Shown here in pieces: positions 18,478 through 27,775 of a stretch of 64,000 nucleotides of DNA. The position numbers and the translations under genes were made by a program. Numbering within the stretch: position 1 is the stretch's first letter; each line of letters begins with the position of its first letter. Source of the stretch: Tengunoibacter tsumagoiensis (GTDB lineage: Bacteria; Chloroflexota; Ktedonobacteria; Ktedonobacterales; Ktedonobacteraceae). The notes under the pieces were generated by a model. The model saw only the letters and a list, made by a program, of their open reading frames with translations, searched no databases and had not been told where the DNA came from. The stretch lies in assembly GCF_003967535.1 (NCBI RefSeq), contig NZ_BIFR01000001.1:1983001-2047000 (forward strand). Reading direction: 5' to 3'.

Positions 18478-19005
18478 TTAATAGCCGCGGCGAGGTTCGC
18501 GTTTGGCGGGCTTTTTGGCAGGTAATTTTGTTGGACGCGGAGCTTTGGCTTTTTTGCGGCCACGGCCCCATTCTGCATCCTCATCCTCATCCTCGTCCTC
18601 ATCCTCAAATGGTTCTTCGTCATCATCAAAGCCAAGATCCATGTCAGGGATATCGGCCTCTTCAACTGGAAGGTCCTGAAAGTCTTCATCTTCGCTTTCC
18701 GAAGCAAAATCAGCCACTTCGGGCTCAATAAAGTCTTTGGGCGAGGAGATGGGTTCGGCCACAGGATGAACGATATTGCTGGCCTGACGATCACTGACAC
18801 GGCTCTCGCCAAAGGACCCTTCAGAAGAGCGTCCAGGGCGGCGAGGGCTTGCAGTAGCGGGCTCTACAGGCTCGGTCTCAGCGATCTCTCCCTCTTCATT
18901 AGGTTTAGGGCCGCCAATGACGCGGCGTCCAGCTGCTATATCGAGCCAGAACTGAGAATAATAATGTGGTCGTTCTGAATCTTTTTCGCTATCTTTTCTT
19001 GACAT
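18478..19005 (-). CDS. Acidic low-complexity protein, function unknown
   Basis: A 175-residue protein with strong charge segregation. A short ordered-looking N-terminus (HYYSQFWLDIAAGRRVIGG, residues 14-32) is followed by about 110 mostly disordered residues rich in Glu/Asp, including an alternating EDEDEDED run. A strongly basic tail follows (KKAKAPRPTKLPAKKPAKR, ending RRGY). The N-terminal block is the only part likely to fold. No family recognised; acidic-then-basic architecture suggests a nucleic-acid or ribosome-associated partner, but that is a guess. ATG 19005; the start is supported by open frame only. Confidence 0.7.
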   Translation of the reverse strand: MSRKDSEKDSERPHYYSQFWLDIAAGRRVIGGPKPNEEGEIAETEPVEPATASPRRPGRSSEGSFGESRVSDRQASNIVHPVAEPISSPKDFIEPEVADFASESEDEDFQDLPVEEADIPDMDLGFDDDEEPFEDEDEDEDEDAEWGRGRKKAKAPRPTKLPAKKPAKREPRRGY

Positions 19006-19639
19006 AAGATGTGTCTGCAGCCGTTCGCTTGAGAGGGCTGCTCCTACCTTCCTTTGTGTTTCAAAACATGGACGATCACGTTGGCGAATAAGTGAATGGA
19101 TGCCCCTGGCATCTTTTTGTGGGCCCCTCCCATATCGGTTTTCTCCTGAGAACGTCAGAAACTTGAGTTGATATGCGCTGGTACACAGAAAAAGAGAAAA
19201 AGATAGGGTGCCTGACCCGCAGTCTCATACATCACCTTGACCATGCGTCAGGGGAGAACTTCTATTCTCCTAGAAAGTTCTGCATTCTCCTATCGCACAG
19301 GCATGAGCGTAAACTGCTAGTGGTACCATGTGTTGATCATGATAAGAAGAAAGTGTCGGACTGTCAAGGGACCATGAACAATGGATAAAGGGGCTTGTAG
19401 AGAGGGTTTAGCTATTGTCAAGACCCTAAGTGCATGAATTTCTAGAGCTGTAGTGTTTGCCAGGGCGGAAGAACAACTCTATAATAAGGAAGAAGATAGT
19501 CAGGAATACACCCTTTCTTGCCCTTCTCTGCATCTTCATTCTAGCAGGCTTAGACACGTCGCATCTGTCGTGTAGGAATACATACTTTGTTTTTATAATC
19601 TATTGGGGATGTTGGTGCCTAGTAATTTGGAGGAAACCA
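19006..19639. other. Upstream region of dxs
   Basis: About 630 bases without a supported gene. The dxs reading frame is open upstream to an ATG at 19457, but the extra 61 codons encode Cys/Trp/Leu-rich sequence unlike any DXS. I therefore treat them as non-coding. Short repeats of ttctcc near 19265-19290 are visible; no riboswitch recognised. Confidence 0.5.
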
Positions 19640-21577
19640 TTGACGAGGATTCTTGATAGTGTGGATAGCCCAGAGCAATTACGAGCTCTGACCGTTCCGC
19701 AAATGGAGCAATTAGCCAGGGAAATTCGGCGCGAGATCATCGAGAAAGTTTCGGTGCGAGGAGGGCATCTGGCACCGAATCTGGGTGTAGTAGAGTTAAC
19801 AATGGCGTTGCATCATGTCTTTCAAACGCCGGAAGACCAGCTTGTCTGGGATATTGGTCACCAGGCATATGTGCATAAATTGTTGACCGGGCGTCGTGAG
19901 CGTTTCCACACTATTCGTCAATTTGGTGGCCTGTCTGGATACTTGCGTCGTGAAGAGAGCCCCTATGATGTGTTTGGTGCGAGCCATGCAAGCACGTCAA
20001 TCTCAGCTGCACTGGGCATTGCAGCTGCTCGTGATCTCCAGGGAAAAGATTATAAAGTTGTCGCTATTATTGGCGATGCCTCGTTGACAGGTGGTATGGC
20101 CCTTGAGGCAATGAATAGCGCGGGGAGTCTGAAGAAGAATCTTATTATCGTCTTAAATGATAATGATAAGTCTATCTCTGAGAATGTGGGGGCGATGTCT
20201 CAGCATTTAGGGCAGGTGCGGAGGATGCAGACCTCTCCGAGCTATCAGCGCCTGCGTGAGATGGCCAAGGATTCGATTGAGCGTCTTCCGGTTGTTGGTG
20301 ATAAAGCGCGTGAAGCGGCTGGCCGTGCAGAAACAAGTTTCAAGCAGTTCATGATGCATAGCAAAAGTGGGGCTGTCTTCGAGGAGCTTGGTTTTAAGTT
20401 TTTTGGTCCATTTGATGGACATAACATTCCTCTCTTACTTGATGTATTTGAGAATGTGAAGAAAATTGAAGGGCCAGTGATCGTGCAAGTGGTGACGAAG
20501 AAAGGCAAGGGGTGGGACGTTGCCGAGGGGGATTCGACCAAATGGCATGGGCCTGGAGCGTATGATTACACCACAGGTGTTATCAAGAAAAATGCGAATG
20601 ATCCTTTGACGTATACAGAGGTATTTGCCAATACTCTCGTCTCCATTGCAGAGCAGAATCCAGCCGTAGTTGGTATCACTGCTGCCATGTCTGAAGGCAC
20701 TGGCCTGAAGAAGTTGCAGAAGCGCTTTCCTGAGCGCTATTTTGACGTTGGCATTGCTGAGCAGCATGCGGTGACATTTGCGGGGGGACTTGCTGTAGGG
20801 GGGATGCTTCCGGTCGTGGCAATCTATTCGACCTTTATGCAGCGTGCCTTTGATCAGATCATTCACGATATCTGTGTGCAGAATCTGCATGTCGTCTTTG
20901 CCATGGATCGCGCTGGAATCGTTGGTGAAGATGGACAGACGCAGCATGGAGTCTTTGATATCGCCTTTATGCGGATGATCCCTCATATGAAGATTATGGC
21001 TCCCAAAGATGAAGAGGAGCTGCGACATATGCTCTACACGGCTGTGGAGCTAGATGGTCCCGTAGGGCTGCGCTATCCACGCGGCAAGGGTCTGGGTGTC
21101 GAGCTTACAACAGGGCTTCATAAGCTCGAAGTTGGAAAGGCAGAGCTATTGAGCCCGGCAACCATCGAGGCTGCGGAGAAATGCGACGTTGCGCTATTCG
21201 CATATGGTTCAACCGTCTCGCAAGCAGAACTGGCGGCGAAAGAGCTGGCTGAGGAAGGTATTCATGTGGCTGTCGTTAATGCTCGTTGGGCCAAGCCTCT
21301 GGATCAGGAGCTGATTCTGCGCCTGGGACAGAGCACGAAGCATCTGATAACGATAGAGGATCATGTTGTCTCTGGTGGCTTTGGAAGCGCCGTCCTTGAG
21401 CTGCTTGAGAGCAAGGGCCTGACTGATATTGCTATTCGTTTGATTGGCCTGCCAGATACATTTGTTGAGCATGGGGCACCAACCATTTTGAAGGAGCTCT
21501 ATGGCCTTTCCTCGGCCCATATTAAAGAGGTCGTGCGGGAGCAGCTCACAACGACAAAGAAGCAAGGTGTTGTGTAG
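19640..21577 (+). CDS. dxs: 1-deoxy-D-xylulose-5-phosphate synthase
   Basis: A 645-residue thiamine-diphosphate enzyme that joins pyruvate and glyceraldehyde-3-phosphate in the first MEP-pathway step. Visible blocks are RGGHLAPNLGVVELTMALH, the WDIGHQAYVHKLLTGR active-site segment, a GDASLTGGMALEAMN ThDP/Mg motif with LNDNDKSIS, and the transketolase-type DVGIAEQHAVTFAGGLA. The start is decided by the ribosome site: GGAGG at 19629-19633 is six bases before a TTG at 19640, giving the normal N-terminus TRILDSVDSPEQLR. Other MEP genes (dxr, ispG) lie about 9 kb downstream in another cluster. A hairpin terminator follows. Confidence 0.95.
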   Translation: MTRILDSVDSPEQLRALTVPQMEQLAREIRREIIEKVSVRGGHLAPNLGVVELTMALHHVFQTPEDQLVWDIGHQAYVHKLLTGRRERFHTIRQFGGLSGYLRREESPYDVFGASHASTSISAALGIAAARDLQGKDYKVVAIIGDASLTGGMALEAMNSAGSLKKNLIIVLNDNDKSISENVGAMSQHLGQVRRMQTSPSYQRLREMAKDSIERLPVVGDKAREAAGRAETSFKQFMMHSKSGAVFEELGFKFFGPFDGHNIPLLLDVFENVKKIEGPVIVQVVTKKGKGWDVAEGDSTKWHGPGAYDYTTGVIKKNANDPLTYTEVFANTLVSIAEQNPAVVGITAAMSEGTGLKKLQKRFPERYFDVGIAEQHAVTFAGGLAVGGMLPVVAIYSTFMQRAFDQIIHDICVQNLHVVFAMDRAGIVGEDGQTQHGVFDIAFMRMIPHMKIMAPKDEEELRHMLYTAVELDGPVGLRYPRGKGLGVELTTGLHKLEVGKAELLSPATIEAAEKCDVALFAYGSTVSQAELAAKELAEEGIHVAVVNARWAKPLDQELILRLGQSTKHLITIEDHVVSGGFGSAVLELLESKGLTDIAIRLIGLPDTFVEHGAPTILKELYGLSSAHIKEVVREQLTTTKKQGVV

Positions 21578-21640
21578 GCTAACTATCGGCTGTGCGTATT
21601 GTGGTTGCTATCAACAAGAAGAGAGTGCAGCCAGTCATGC

Positions 21641-21682
21641 ACCATCAGGCACGCGGCCCCCTCTCAACGCGTACCTGATGGT
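21641..21682. terminator. Bidirectional hairpin between dxs and the ABC ATPase gene
   Basis: Arms accatcaggcacgcg (21641-21655) and a complement at 21668-21682 matching 14 of 15. The right arm reaches the stop codon of the minus-strand gene. Confidence 0.7.
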
Positions 21683-22386
21683 CATGTGGGGGTATTCGGT
21701 TCATCGGAGATAATGCGGCCATCGCGCATACGTATGATACGGTGAGACATGCGTCCAACTTCGAGGGCATGGGTGACAATAACAAACGTCTGACCCTGCT
21801 CACGATTGAGTTGTTGGAGAAGCTGCATAATCTCCAGCGCAGTCTCGCTATCAAGATTCCCTGTTGGTTCATCTCCCCAGACAATGGCGGGATTATTTGT
21901 GAGCGCACGGGCAATCGTGACCCGCTGACGCTGTCCACCGGAGAGCTCGGCAGGGCGGTGACTGGCGCGGGCTGCGAGTCCAACGAGATCCAGCATCTCT
22001 AGAGCTCGTTTGCGCGCCTGACGACTGGGAACTTTCGCCAGCAGGAGAGGGAGCTCAACATTTTCCACAGCGGTAAGTACAGGTAAAAGATTAAAGTCCT
22101 GAAAGATAAAGCCCATATGGCGAGCGCGATACTCCGTTCGCTCTCGATCGCTCAGGTCGCGGAGATTCCATCCACGTAAAAAGACATCGCCCTCATCAAT
22201 GGTATCCAGCCCCGAGAGACAATTTAAGAGCGTCGTTTTGCCACAACCACTGGGACCCATAATAGCGACAATCTCTGCTTCTGCGATCTCCAGATTGATA
22301 CATTGAAGAGCCTCAACCCGTAATTGGCCGCTGCGATACATCTTTTTTACATTGTGAGCTGTAATCATCATGCCTGATTGTTCCAT
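21682..22386 (-). CDS. Orphan ABC ATPase, LolD/MacB type
   Basis: A 234-residue ATPase of the LolD/MacB/SalX group (MacB-like exporters). Walker [10 protein letters not shown] at about residue 40, Q-loop [10 protein letters not shown], signature [15 protein letters not shown], Walker B with [14 protein letters not shown], switch His in VTHALEVG. These ATPases normally pair with a four-TM permease of the FtsX/MacB type, but none is adjacent. It starts 17 bases after the Crp-family gene and the two are probably one transcript, so the regulator may control this pump. Alternative: a cell-division FtsE-like function, less likely given the sequence. Confidence 0.86.
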   Translation of the reverse strand: MEQSGMMITAHNVKKMYRSGQLRVEALQCINLEIAEAEIVAIMGPSGCGKTTLLNCLSGLDTIDEGDVFLRGWNLRDLSDRERTEYRARHMGFIFQDFNLLPVLTAVENVELPLLLAKVPSRQARKRALEMLDLVGLAARASHRPAELSGGQRQRVTIARALTNNPAIVWGDEPTGNLDSETALEIMQLLQQLNREQGQTFVIVTHALEVGRMSHRIIRMRDGRIISDEPNTPT

Positions 22387-22403
22387 AGTTTACTTGTTCT
22401 GCA

Positions 22404-23156
22404 CTATTTTGTCTGGCCAGCCAGTTGCTGTAAGAGCTCTGGTGCACAGATCGTAATATGTTTGCGGCCAAGAGCGATGGCACCAGCCTCTTTTAGCTCT
22501 CGCAGGGCAGTTGAGACTGTTTCTCGATAGACGCCCAGCCGATCAGCCAGCTCTTCATGGCTCAGGCCGTGAATAGCGGACGCGGATTGTTGGTGAGCGA
22601 GCTCGAGCAACAGAATAGAGAGGCGGGCGGTAGTACTTTTAAACGTCGTATTGATCAGTTGAGATTCGCGTTGTGCCAGGCGTTGGCTGATAATCTGGAG
22701 CAGCGCCTGAGAGATCGTTGAATTGCGTTGCAATAAAGCAGCCATATCGGCACGTGTCAGCGTATAGAGAACCGTCTCAGCAATAGTCTCGGCAAAACAC
22801 TGCTGAGTTTGAGCAGTCGTAAAAGCGAGCTCCCCAAGACATGCACCAGTGGTCAGCGTCGCTAGAATCAACTTCCGGCCATCAGTAGAGAGAGCATAAA
22901 GTTGTATCGAGCCCGAAGAGAGAAGAAAAAATGTCAGACCAGGATCGCCTGGACGGAGCAAGATGCGTCCAGGCGGGTAGCTAACAGTCGTTGTAAGTGA
23001 AGCCAGATGTGAGAGCTCGGTTGGATTAAGCTGCTGAAACAGTTCATGGTGAGCCAGAAAGGTTGTTTTTTCGTCCAGCGTATTGGGTAGAGGAGCCATT
23101 TTGTGGCTCTGAAAATGTTTTTCTTGCACGCTTCTTTTCCTGTATGGTTGGTTCAT
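22404..23156 (-). CDS. Crp/Fnr family transcriptional regulator
   Basis: A 250-residue regulator: an N-terminal cNMP-binding beta barrel (about residues 40-150, with PGRILLRPGDPG and TGACLGELAF blocks), the dimer helix, and a C-terminal winged helix with GLSHEELADRLGVYRETVSTALRELKEAG. The FNR cysteine cluster is missing, so oxygen sensing through Fe-S is unlikely. The phosphate-binding Arg-Ser pair of Crp is not obvious either, so the ligand is unknown. ATG 23156 has AGGTG eight bases upstream. Likely co-transcribed with the ABC ATPase that follows. Confidence 0.88.
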   Translation of the reverse strand: MNQPYRKRSVQEKHFQSHKMAPLPNTLDEKTTFLAHHELFQQLNPTELSHLASLTTTVSYPPGRILLRPGDPGLTFFLLSSGSIQLYALSTDGRKLILATLTTGACLGELAFTTAQTQQCFAETIAETVLYTLTRADMAALLQRNSTISQALLQIISQRLAQRESQLINTTFKSTTARLSILLLELAHQQSASAIHGLSHEELADRLGVYRETVSTALRELKEAGAIALGRKHITICAPELLQQLAGQTK

Positions 23157-23220
23157 TTGCCAACACCTGATATTGTATCATATTGAAATCCGCTCCAGGC
23201 TCTCTCAACCAGGCTGAGTA

Positions 23221-23967
23221 TTAACTTTCGACGCTAGTCAGGTAGATGGCCTCAGTGCGATTGCGTGCATGAAGTTTTTCAAAGATGTTTTGTACATGTT
23301 TGTGGACAGTTGATTCCGCAATACAGAGCTCCCCGGCGATCTCGCGATTTTTGCGTCCTTTGCGCATAAGATCGAGGATCTGGCGTTCGCGATCGGTCAG
23401 CGGACGAGGGGTCGCAGTCGAAGGTGCCGTCTGCGGATCTAGAGAAGGCTCAGATGGCTCATGGGTGCTGGTAGGGCGGCGTGGTGTACGATAGGAGACA
23501 GCAGCCGTTGATCCAAGCAGATTTGCGTATGTCGCAGGTGACTTCCACAATGACCGTAAGTGAGTAAGGACCTGAGAAGCAAATGCTCCAGGAATACAGA
23601 GATCATTGCGCGCAGCGCAGCGTAGGGCATGGACGAGCGCTTCCGGCTCAATATCCTTCGTAATATAGCCCATTGCCCCCTTTTGGATGGCCTGAAACAG
23701 ATGTTGTTCTTGATGATTGGCCGTAAAAATGACCACACGTGAATTGGGAGAGCACGCGAGGACGCGTTCAGTCGCCTCAAACCCATTGCAATCAGGCATA
23801 TCGACATCCATAAGGATCACATCTGGTTGTGTCTCGGCGGCCTGTAGCTCGGCCTCCTGTCCATTGGAAGCCTCCGCCACCACAGAGAGATCGCTCTCCT
23901 TCTCCACCACCTCGCGCACAGCCCGCCGCATCAATGAATGATCATCCACCACTAAAATGTTTACCAT
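23221..23967 (-). CDS. NarL/FixJ-family response regulator
   Basis: A 248-residue regulator with a canonical receiver: acidic pair at residues 8-9, phospho-acceptor Asp54 (LMDVDMP), Thr in FTANH, Lys in GYITKD. A proline/serine-rich linker of about 60 residues (RRPTSTHEPSEPSLDPQ region) leads to a LuxR-type HTH (LTDRERQILDLMRKGRKNREIAGEL). The long flexible linker is longer than usual. No histidine kinase nearby; it sits 65 bases upstream of the Crp-family gene in the same direction. ATG at 23967. Confidence 0.9.
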   Translation of the reverse strand: MVNILVVDDHSLMRRAVREVVEKESDLSVVAEASNGQEAELQAAETQPDVILMDVDMPDCNGFEATERVLACSPNSRVVIFTANHQEQHLFQAIQKGAMGYITKDIEPEALVHALRCAARNDLCIPGAFASQVLTHLRSLWKSPATYANLLGSTAAVSYRTPRRPTSTHEPSEPSLDPQTAPSTATPRPLTDRERQILDLMRKGRKNREIAGELCIAESTVHKHVQNIFEKLHARNRTEAIYLTSVES

Positions 23968-24356
23968 ATGTATTTCAAACCCTTTCTACTTCATCAACCC
24001 CTGAAAATGGTATGGAATGATATATCTTATTTAGCTATAAATGGGTACACTTTATACTATACTCCTGTATTCAAGAAGCGGACGGCAATCCTCTGTTTTT
24101 ACAAGCAAAACCGAGCAGTGCAGACGTTTTCGGTGAACGAAGAAATGAGCATGAGAGAGAGATTGGGACCAGGAATAAGCAGAGGGAAGAGGATGGGCGG
24201 AGAAGAGAGGGAGTCATAAGCAAGGAGGTAGGCCCAAAAAAAGCGTATCTGCGGCCCCTTTCCACCCTCTTATACGTATGTGCATATCTGCTTAAGCCTA
24301 CCTGAGCTCTGCGGTTCTGTGGAGAACTGATAGGTCAGGTTGATAGGTCTTTTTTC

Positions 24357-24385
24357 TTGCGTCCTGAGTAGCTCTGTGCTATACT
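24357..24385 (+). promoter_or_regulatory. Sigma-70-like promoter of the rpsB cluster
   Basis: A -35 box TTGCGT (24357-24362), a 17-base spacer and a -10 box TATACT (24380-24385), about 195 bases before the rpsB start. Good match to housekeeping consensus and correctly placed for the translation gene cluster. Confidence 0.65.
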
Positions 24386-24396
24386 TCACTGTCGAA

Positions 24397-24415
24397 GCGG
24401 GGGGAATAGCCCCGC
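24397..24415 (+). promoter_or_regulatory. Leader hairpin upstream of rpsB
   Basis: Hairpin gcgggg/ccccgc with a 7-base loop starting just after the predicted transcription start. No T tract, so not a terminator; it may be part of an S2-type autoregulatory leader. Assignment is tentative. Confidence 0.35.
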
Positions 24416-24580
24416 CTTTGTGTGATGAACACCATGATACAATTTAAGTACACACGCTCTCTAATTCAGCGCCAACCCTGAGGGTCCAGTCAATTCTGTG
24501 AAAAGTTTGTGAAAACGGTTACACCTTGGGTGACCCTGACGCCATATGTGAGAGCGGAGGATCAAGGGAGGTCCGTTCTT

Positions 24581-25489
24581 TTGGCTAATATCATTTCCAT
24601 GAAACAGCTCTTAGAAGCTGGCGTCCATTTTGGACATCAGACGCGTCGTTGGAATCCGAAGATGCAGCAGTTCATCTTCATGGATCGTAACGGCATTCAT
24701 ATCATTGATCTACAGCAGACCGTTACCCGCCTGAATGAAGCCTACAAGTTTGTGCAGCAGGTTGCGGCTGATGGAGGGACACTGCTCTTCGTTGGTACCA
24801 AGAAGCAGGCTCAGGAGGCTGTAGCTGAAGAGGCCAAGCGTTGTGGCATGTTCTATGTCAACCATCGCTGGCTTGGTGGTATGCTGACCAACTTCAAAAC
24901 GATTCAGTCTCGTATCAGCTACCTGCGCGATCTTGAAGCTCGCCGTGACCGTGGGGACTTCGAGCGTCTCCCTAAGAAAGAAGTCCAGCGCTTGCAGGAC
25001 GATATCGTTCGTCTGGAGCGCATTCTGGGTGGCATCAAAGACATGCGCCGTCTACCCAGCGCCATCTTCATCATCGACACACGTAAAGAGCGCACCGCTG
25101 TAATGGAGGCTCGTCGCCTGGAGATTCCTATCATCGCCCTGGCTGACACCAACTGCGATCCTGATGAGATGGATTATCCTATTCCTGCTAACGATGACGC
25201 CATTCGTGCCGTTCGCCTGCTGTGTGCCAAGATTGCCGATGCTGCCGTTGAGGGGCGTCGCGAGCTTGAGGCTCAGCAGAAAGACAGCGATGGAACTGGG
25301 ATCGAGGCCATCGAGTTCGAGCCCGCAGCCCCAGCCGCCGAGCCAGTGGCCAGTGAGGCTCCAACTGAGCCTGCAGCCCCGGTTGCCGAAGCAGCCCCAG
25401 CCGTTGAAGCAGCTCCAGCTGCCGAGGCTCCAGCTAGCGAGACACCAGAAGCTGCTGAGCCAGAACTGGTCAGCAAAGAGGCTCTCTAA
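24581..25489 (+). CDS. rpsB: 30S ribosomal protein S2 with Ala/Pro/Glu-rich tail
   Basis: Ribosomal protein S2, 302 residues. The core carries [20 protein letters not shown], the [14 protein letters not shown] block and the [17 protein letters not shown] segment with nucleotide-like loop LADTNCDP. The start is TTG 24581 (MANIISMKQ...): AGGGAGGT at 24565-24572 is eight bases upstream, and the family begins just there. An ATG further upstream (24509) would add 24 unrelated residues. After about residue 235 there is a 65-residue tail rich in Ala, Pro and Glu ([17 protein letters not shown] type), not part of the S2 fold. First gene of the rpsB-tsf-pyrH-frr cluster. Confidence 0.96.
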   Translation: MANIISMKQLLEAGVHFGHQTRRWNPKMQQFIFMDRNGIHIIDLQQTVTRLNEAYKFVQQVAADGGTLLFVGTKKQAQEAVAEEAKRCGMFYVNHRWLGGMLTNFKTIQSRISYLRDLEARRDRGDFERLPKKEVQRLQDDIVRLERILGGIKDMRRLPSAIFIIDTRKERTAVMEARRLEIPIIALADTNCDPDEMDYPIPANDDAIRAVRLLCAKIADAAVEGRRELEAQQKDSDGTGIEAIEFEPAAPAAEPVASEAPTEPAAPVAEAAPAVEAAPAAEAPASETPEAAEPELVSKEAL

Positions 25490-25706
25490 GTAAAAAAACA
25501 AGCGACATGGTGGGAGATATGGGGCAGTTTGCCTCCTGCCTCCCGCCTTTTGCTGTATCCACCTTCTCATTGCACGCGCTTCTCAGGCGCAAGCGTTTAT
25601 CTATACATATTTGTCAAGCACTCAGGGACCAGAAAGAATGGACAGAGGGAATTGTTCTGTTCTGGGCGTCTGAGTATCATACAAAAAGATTGAGGAGAAC
25701 CCAAGA

Positions 25707-26303
25707 ATGAACTACACTGCCGCGGACGTCAAAAAGTTGCGCGATGAGACTGGCGCAACCTTTGCGGATTGTAAGAAGGCTCTGACCGAATCTGCTAGCT
25801 GGGATAGTGCTGTGAAGTTTCTCGAAGAGAGAAGCGACAAGAAGGCCGAAAAAATGATCACAGCTGGCCGTGAGACCAAAGAAGGCGGCGTCTTCTCGTA
25901 TGTCCATCACAACCATCGCGTTGGTGTGCTAATCGAGCTCAACTGTAGCACCGACTTCGTTGCCCGCAGCGAGAGCTTCCGCAATCTGTCGAGCGAACTG
26001 GCTTTGCAGATCGTGGGTGCTTCTCCCAAATATGTGAACTACGAAGATGTGCCCGCTGACGTTATTGATGCGGCCAAGCAAGCAATTGCTGAAGATCCTT
26101 CGATGGAGCGCGTTCCTGAGGCTCGCAAAGAAGAGGTCGTAGCTAATAAACTGAAAAAGACGCTGGGCGAGCAGGTGTTGCTCTTGCAGCCATGGGTCAA
26201 AGACGAGTCAGTTCTGGTTGGTGACCTTGTGCGTAAAGTCATCTCTGAGACGGGTGAGAACATCGTCGTGCGCCGTTTTAGCCGCTTTGCCCTGGGTGAG
26301 TAG
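25707..26303 (+). CDS. tsf: Elongation factor Ts
   Basis: A 198-residue EF-Ts of the short type seen in Thermus and Chloroflexota, lacking the long coiled coil of the enteric protein. The UBA-like N-terminus AADVKKLRDETGATFADCKKAL is followed by the TDFVARSESFRNL block, part of the EF-Tu contact region. EF-Ts releases GDP from EF-Tu. GAGGAG at about 25692-25697 nine bases before the ATG. Gap of about 215 bases after rpsB. Confidence 0.96.
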   Translation: MNYTAADVKKLRDETGATFADCKKALTESASWDSAVKFLEERSDKKAEKMITAGRETKEGGVFSYVHHNHRVGVLIELNCSTDFVARSESFRNLSSELALQIVGASPKYVNYEDVPADVIDAAKQAIAEDPSMERVPEARKEEVVANKLKKTLGEQVLLLQPWVKDESVLVGDLVRKVISETGENIVVRRFSRFALGE

Positions 26304-26417
26304 CTTTCGAGCTACTTCCCCTCTGGGAAATGGCCTGAAGCCAGCATGTGGATGTTAGAGAAAGTAAGTGCGTAGGGGGATTTCATCTGGTTGCGCACAA
26401 GGGAGAAGAGAAAAAAG

Positions 26418-27152
26418 ATGTCAGTCGAACTCAAGTACCGGCGTATCCTGCTGAAGCTCAGTGGGGAGGCTCTAGGACCCCAGGGTTATGGTATTGATGC
26501 CGAAACCGTTCGGCGCATAGCCGGTGAGGTCAGGCGGATTCATGAGCTGGGAGTCGAGGTTGCTATGGTGATTGGTGGAGGGAACATGTGGCGTGGAGCA
26601 GATGCTGCCGCCACTGGTATCGATCGTGGTACCGCCGACTATGTTGGAATGTTGGCCACCGTCATGAACTCATTAGTGATGCAAGACGCCATGGAGAAAC
26701 AGGGAATCTCAACGCGGGTACAGACTGCCATTGAAATGCCTCCTGTGGCAGAGCCGTTTATTCGCCGCCGCGCTGTCCGTCATCTGGAAAAAGGGCGTGT
26801 GGTGATTCTGGCGGCAGGCAGTGGAAATCCGTTTTTCACTACCGACACTGCAGCAGCCTTGCGCTCTGTCGAGTTGAACACCCAGGTCTTACTGAAAGCA
26901 ACAAAGGTCGATGGCATCTATGATGACGATCCCATGCGGAACCCACATGCTCAAAAATTTGATGAACTGAGTTATATGCAGGCATTAAATATGGGCCTTA
27001 AGGTCATGGATAGTACCGCACTTTCGCTCTGCAAGGATAATAATATGCCGATCATTGTCTTCAACCTGCGCCAACCGGGCGCATTAGAAGCCATTATGCG
27101 GGGCGAGCAGTGTGGTACACTCGTAAGAGCTGACGTGAAGGAGCCGGCGTAG
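26418..27152 (+). CDS. pyrH: Uridylate kinase (UMP kinase)
   Basis: A 244-residue amino-acid-kinase fold UMP kinase, unlike eukaryotic UMP/CMP kinase. Conserved blocks: [11 protein letters not shown], the [11 protein letters not shown] loop, [15 protein letters not shown], and the C-terminal [12 protein letters not shown] and [12 protein letters not shown] segments. It converts UMP to UDP with ATP for pyrimidine and peptidoglycan precursor supply. Start ATG 26418 follows a purine-rich GGGAGAAG site; an earlier in-frame TTG lacks conserved residues. Follows tsf as in most bacteria. Confidence 0.95.
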   Translation: MSVELKYRRILLKLSGEALGPQGYGIDAETVRRIAGEVRRIHELGVEVAMVIGGGNMWRGADAAATGIDRGTADYVGMLATVMNSLVMQDAMEKQGISTRVQTAIEMPPVAEPFIRRRAVRHLEKGRVVILAAGSGNPFFTTDTAAALRSVELNTQVLLKATKVDGIYDDDPMRNPHAQKFDELSYMQALNMGLKVMDSTALSLCKDNNMPIIVFNLRQPGALEAIMRGEQCGTLVRADVKEPA

Positions 27153-27215
27153 CCTGGTATTCTCACGTCCCGTTTTCAAGGTACACGTCGTACTGGTAGA
27201 AAAAGGAAGAATGCT

Positions 27216-27773
27216 ATGACTACAGAACTATTTGAGGATGCGGAACGACGCATGAAAAAGGCAATTGAAGCCTTGAAACAGGATCTTAATGCTATACGGG
27301 CAGGCCGCGCCAGTTCTGCTCTGATCGACCGTATCTCTGTTGAATATTATGGGACTCCTACTCCAATTAATCAGGTTGCCTCAATCTCTGTTCCAGATGC
27401 TCGGATGCTTGTTATCCAGCCCTGGGACCGCAAATTGTTAGTCGACATTGAGAAAGCGATCCAGAAATCCGACCTGGGGATTAACCCGACCAACGACGGG
27501 CAGGTCATTCGCCTGAGCATCCCGCCAATGAGCGAGGAGCGCCGACGCGATCTGGTCAAGTCGTTGCACAAAAAGTTGGATGAGCATAAGGTCGCCGTTC
27601 GCAATGTGCGCCGTGACGTGCAAGATAAATTACGCGACCGTGAAAAGAAGAAAGAAGTTTCCGAGGACGAGCTGAAGCGTAGCACAGAGCGGCTACAGAA
27701 GCTCACCGATCGCTATATTGATGATATGGACAAGGTCGGAAAAGCTAAGGAACAGGAGATCATGGAGGTCTAG
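27216..27773 (+). CDS. frr: Ribosome recycling factor
   Basis: RRF of 185 residues, the usual length: three-helix bundle N and C halves (AERRMKKAIEALKQDLNAIRAGRAS and KKLDEHKVAVRNVRRDVQDK) with the beta-rich domain between (IDRISVEYYGTPTPINQVAS). With EF-G it splits the post-termination ribosome. Ends only two bases before the uppS start, so the two are translationally linked. Confidence 0.96.
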   Translation: MTTELFEDAERRMKKAIEALKQDLNAIRAGRASSALIDRISVEYYGTPTPINQVASISVPDARMLVIQPWDRKLLVDIEKAIQKSDLGINPTNDGQVIRLSIPPMSEERRRDLVKSLHKKLDEHKVAVRNVRRDVQDKLRDREKKKEVSEDELKRSTERLQKLTDRYIDDMDKVGKAKEQEIMEV

Positions 27774-27775
27774 CT

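Noticed and set aside
18580..18610. TCATCC-type short tandem repeat
   Set aside because: It is the complement of the coding Glu/Asp run of the acidic protein, not a separate element.
19457..19639. N-terminal extension of dxs by 61 codons from an upstream ATG
   Set aside because: The extra residues are Cys/Trp-rich and unlike DXS, whereas a GGAGG site six bases before a TTG gives the standard N-terminus.
24509..24580. Upstream ATG start for rpsB
   Set aside because: It adds 24 unrelated residues; the TTG at 24581 has a strong AGGGAGGT site eight bases upstream.
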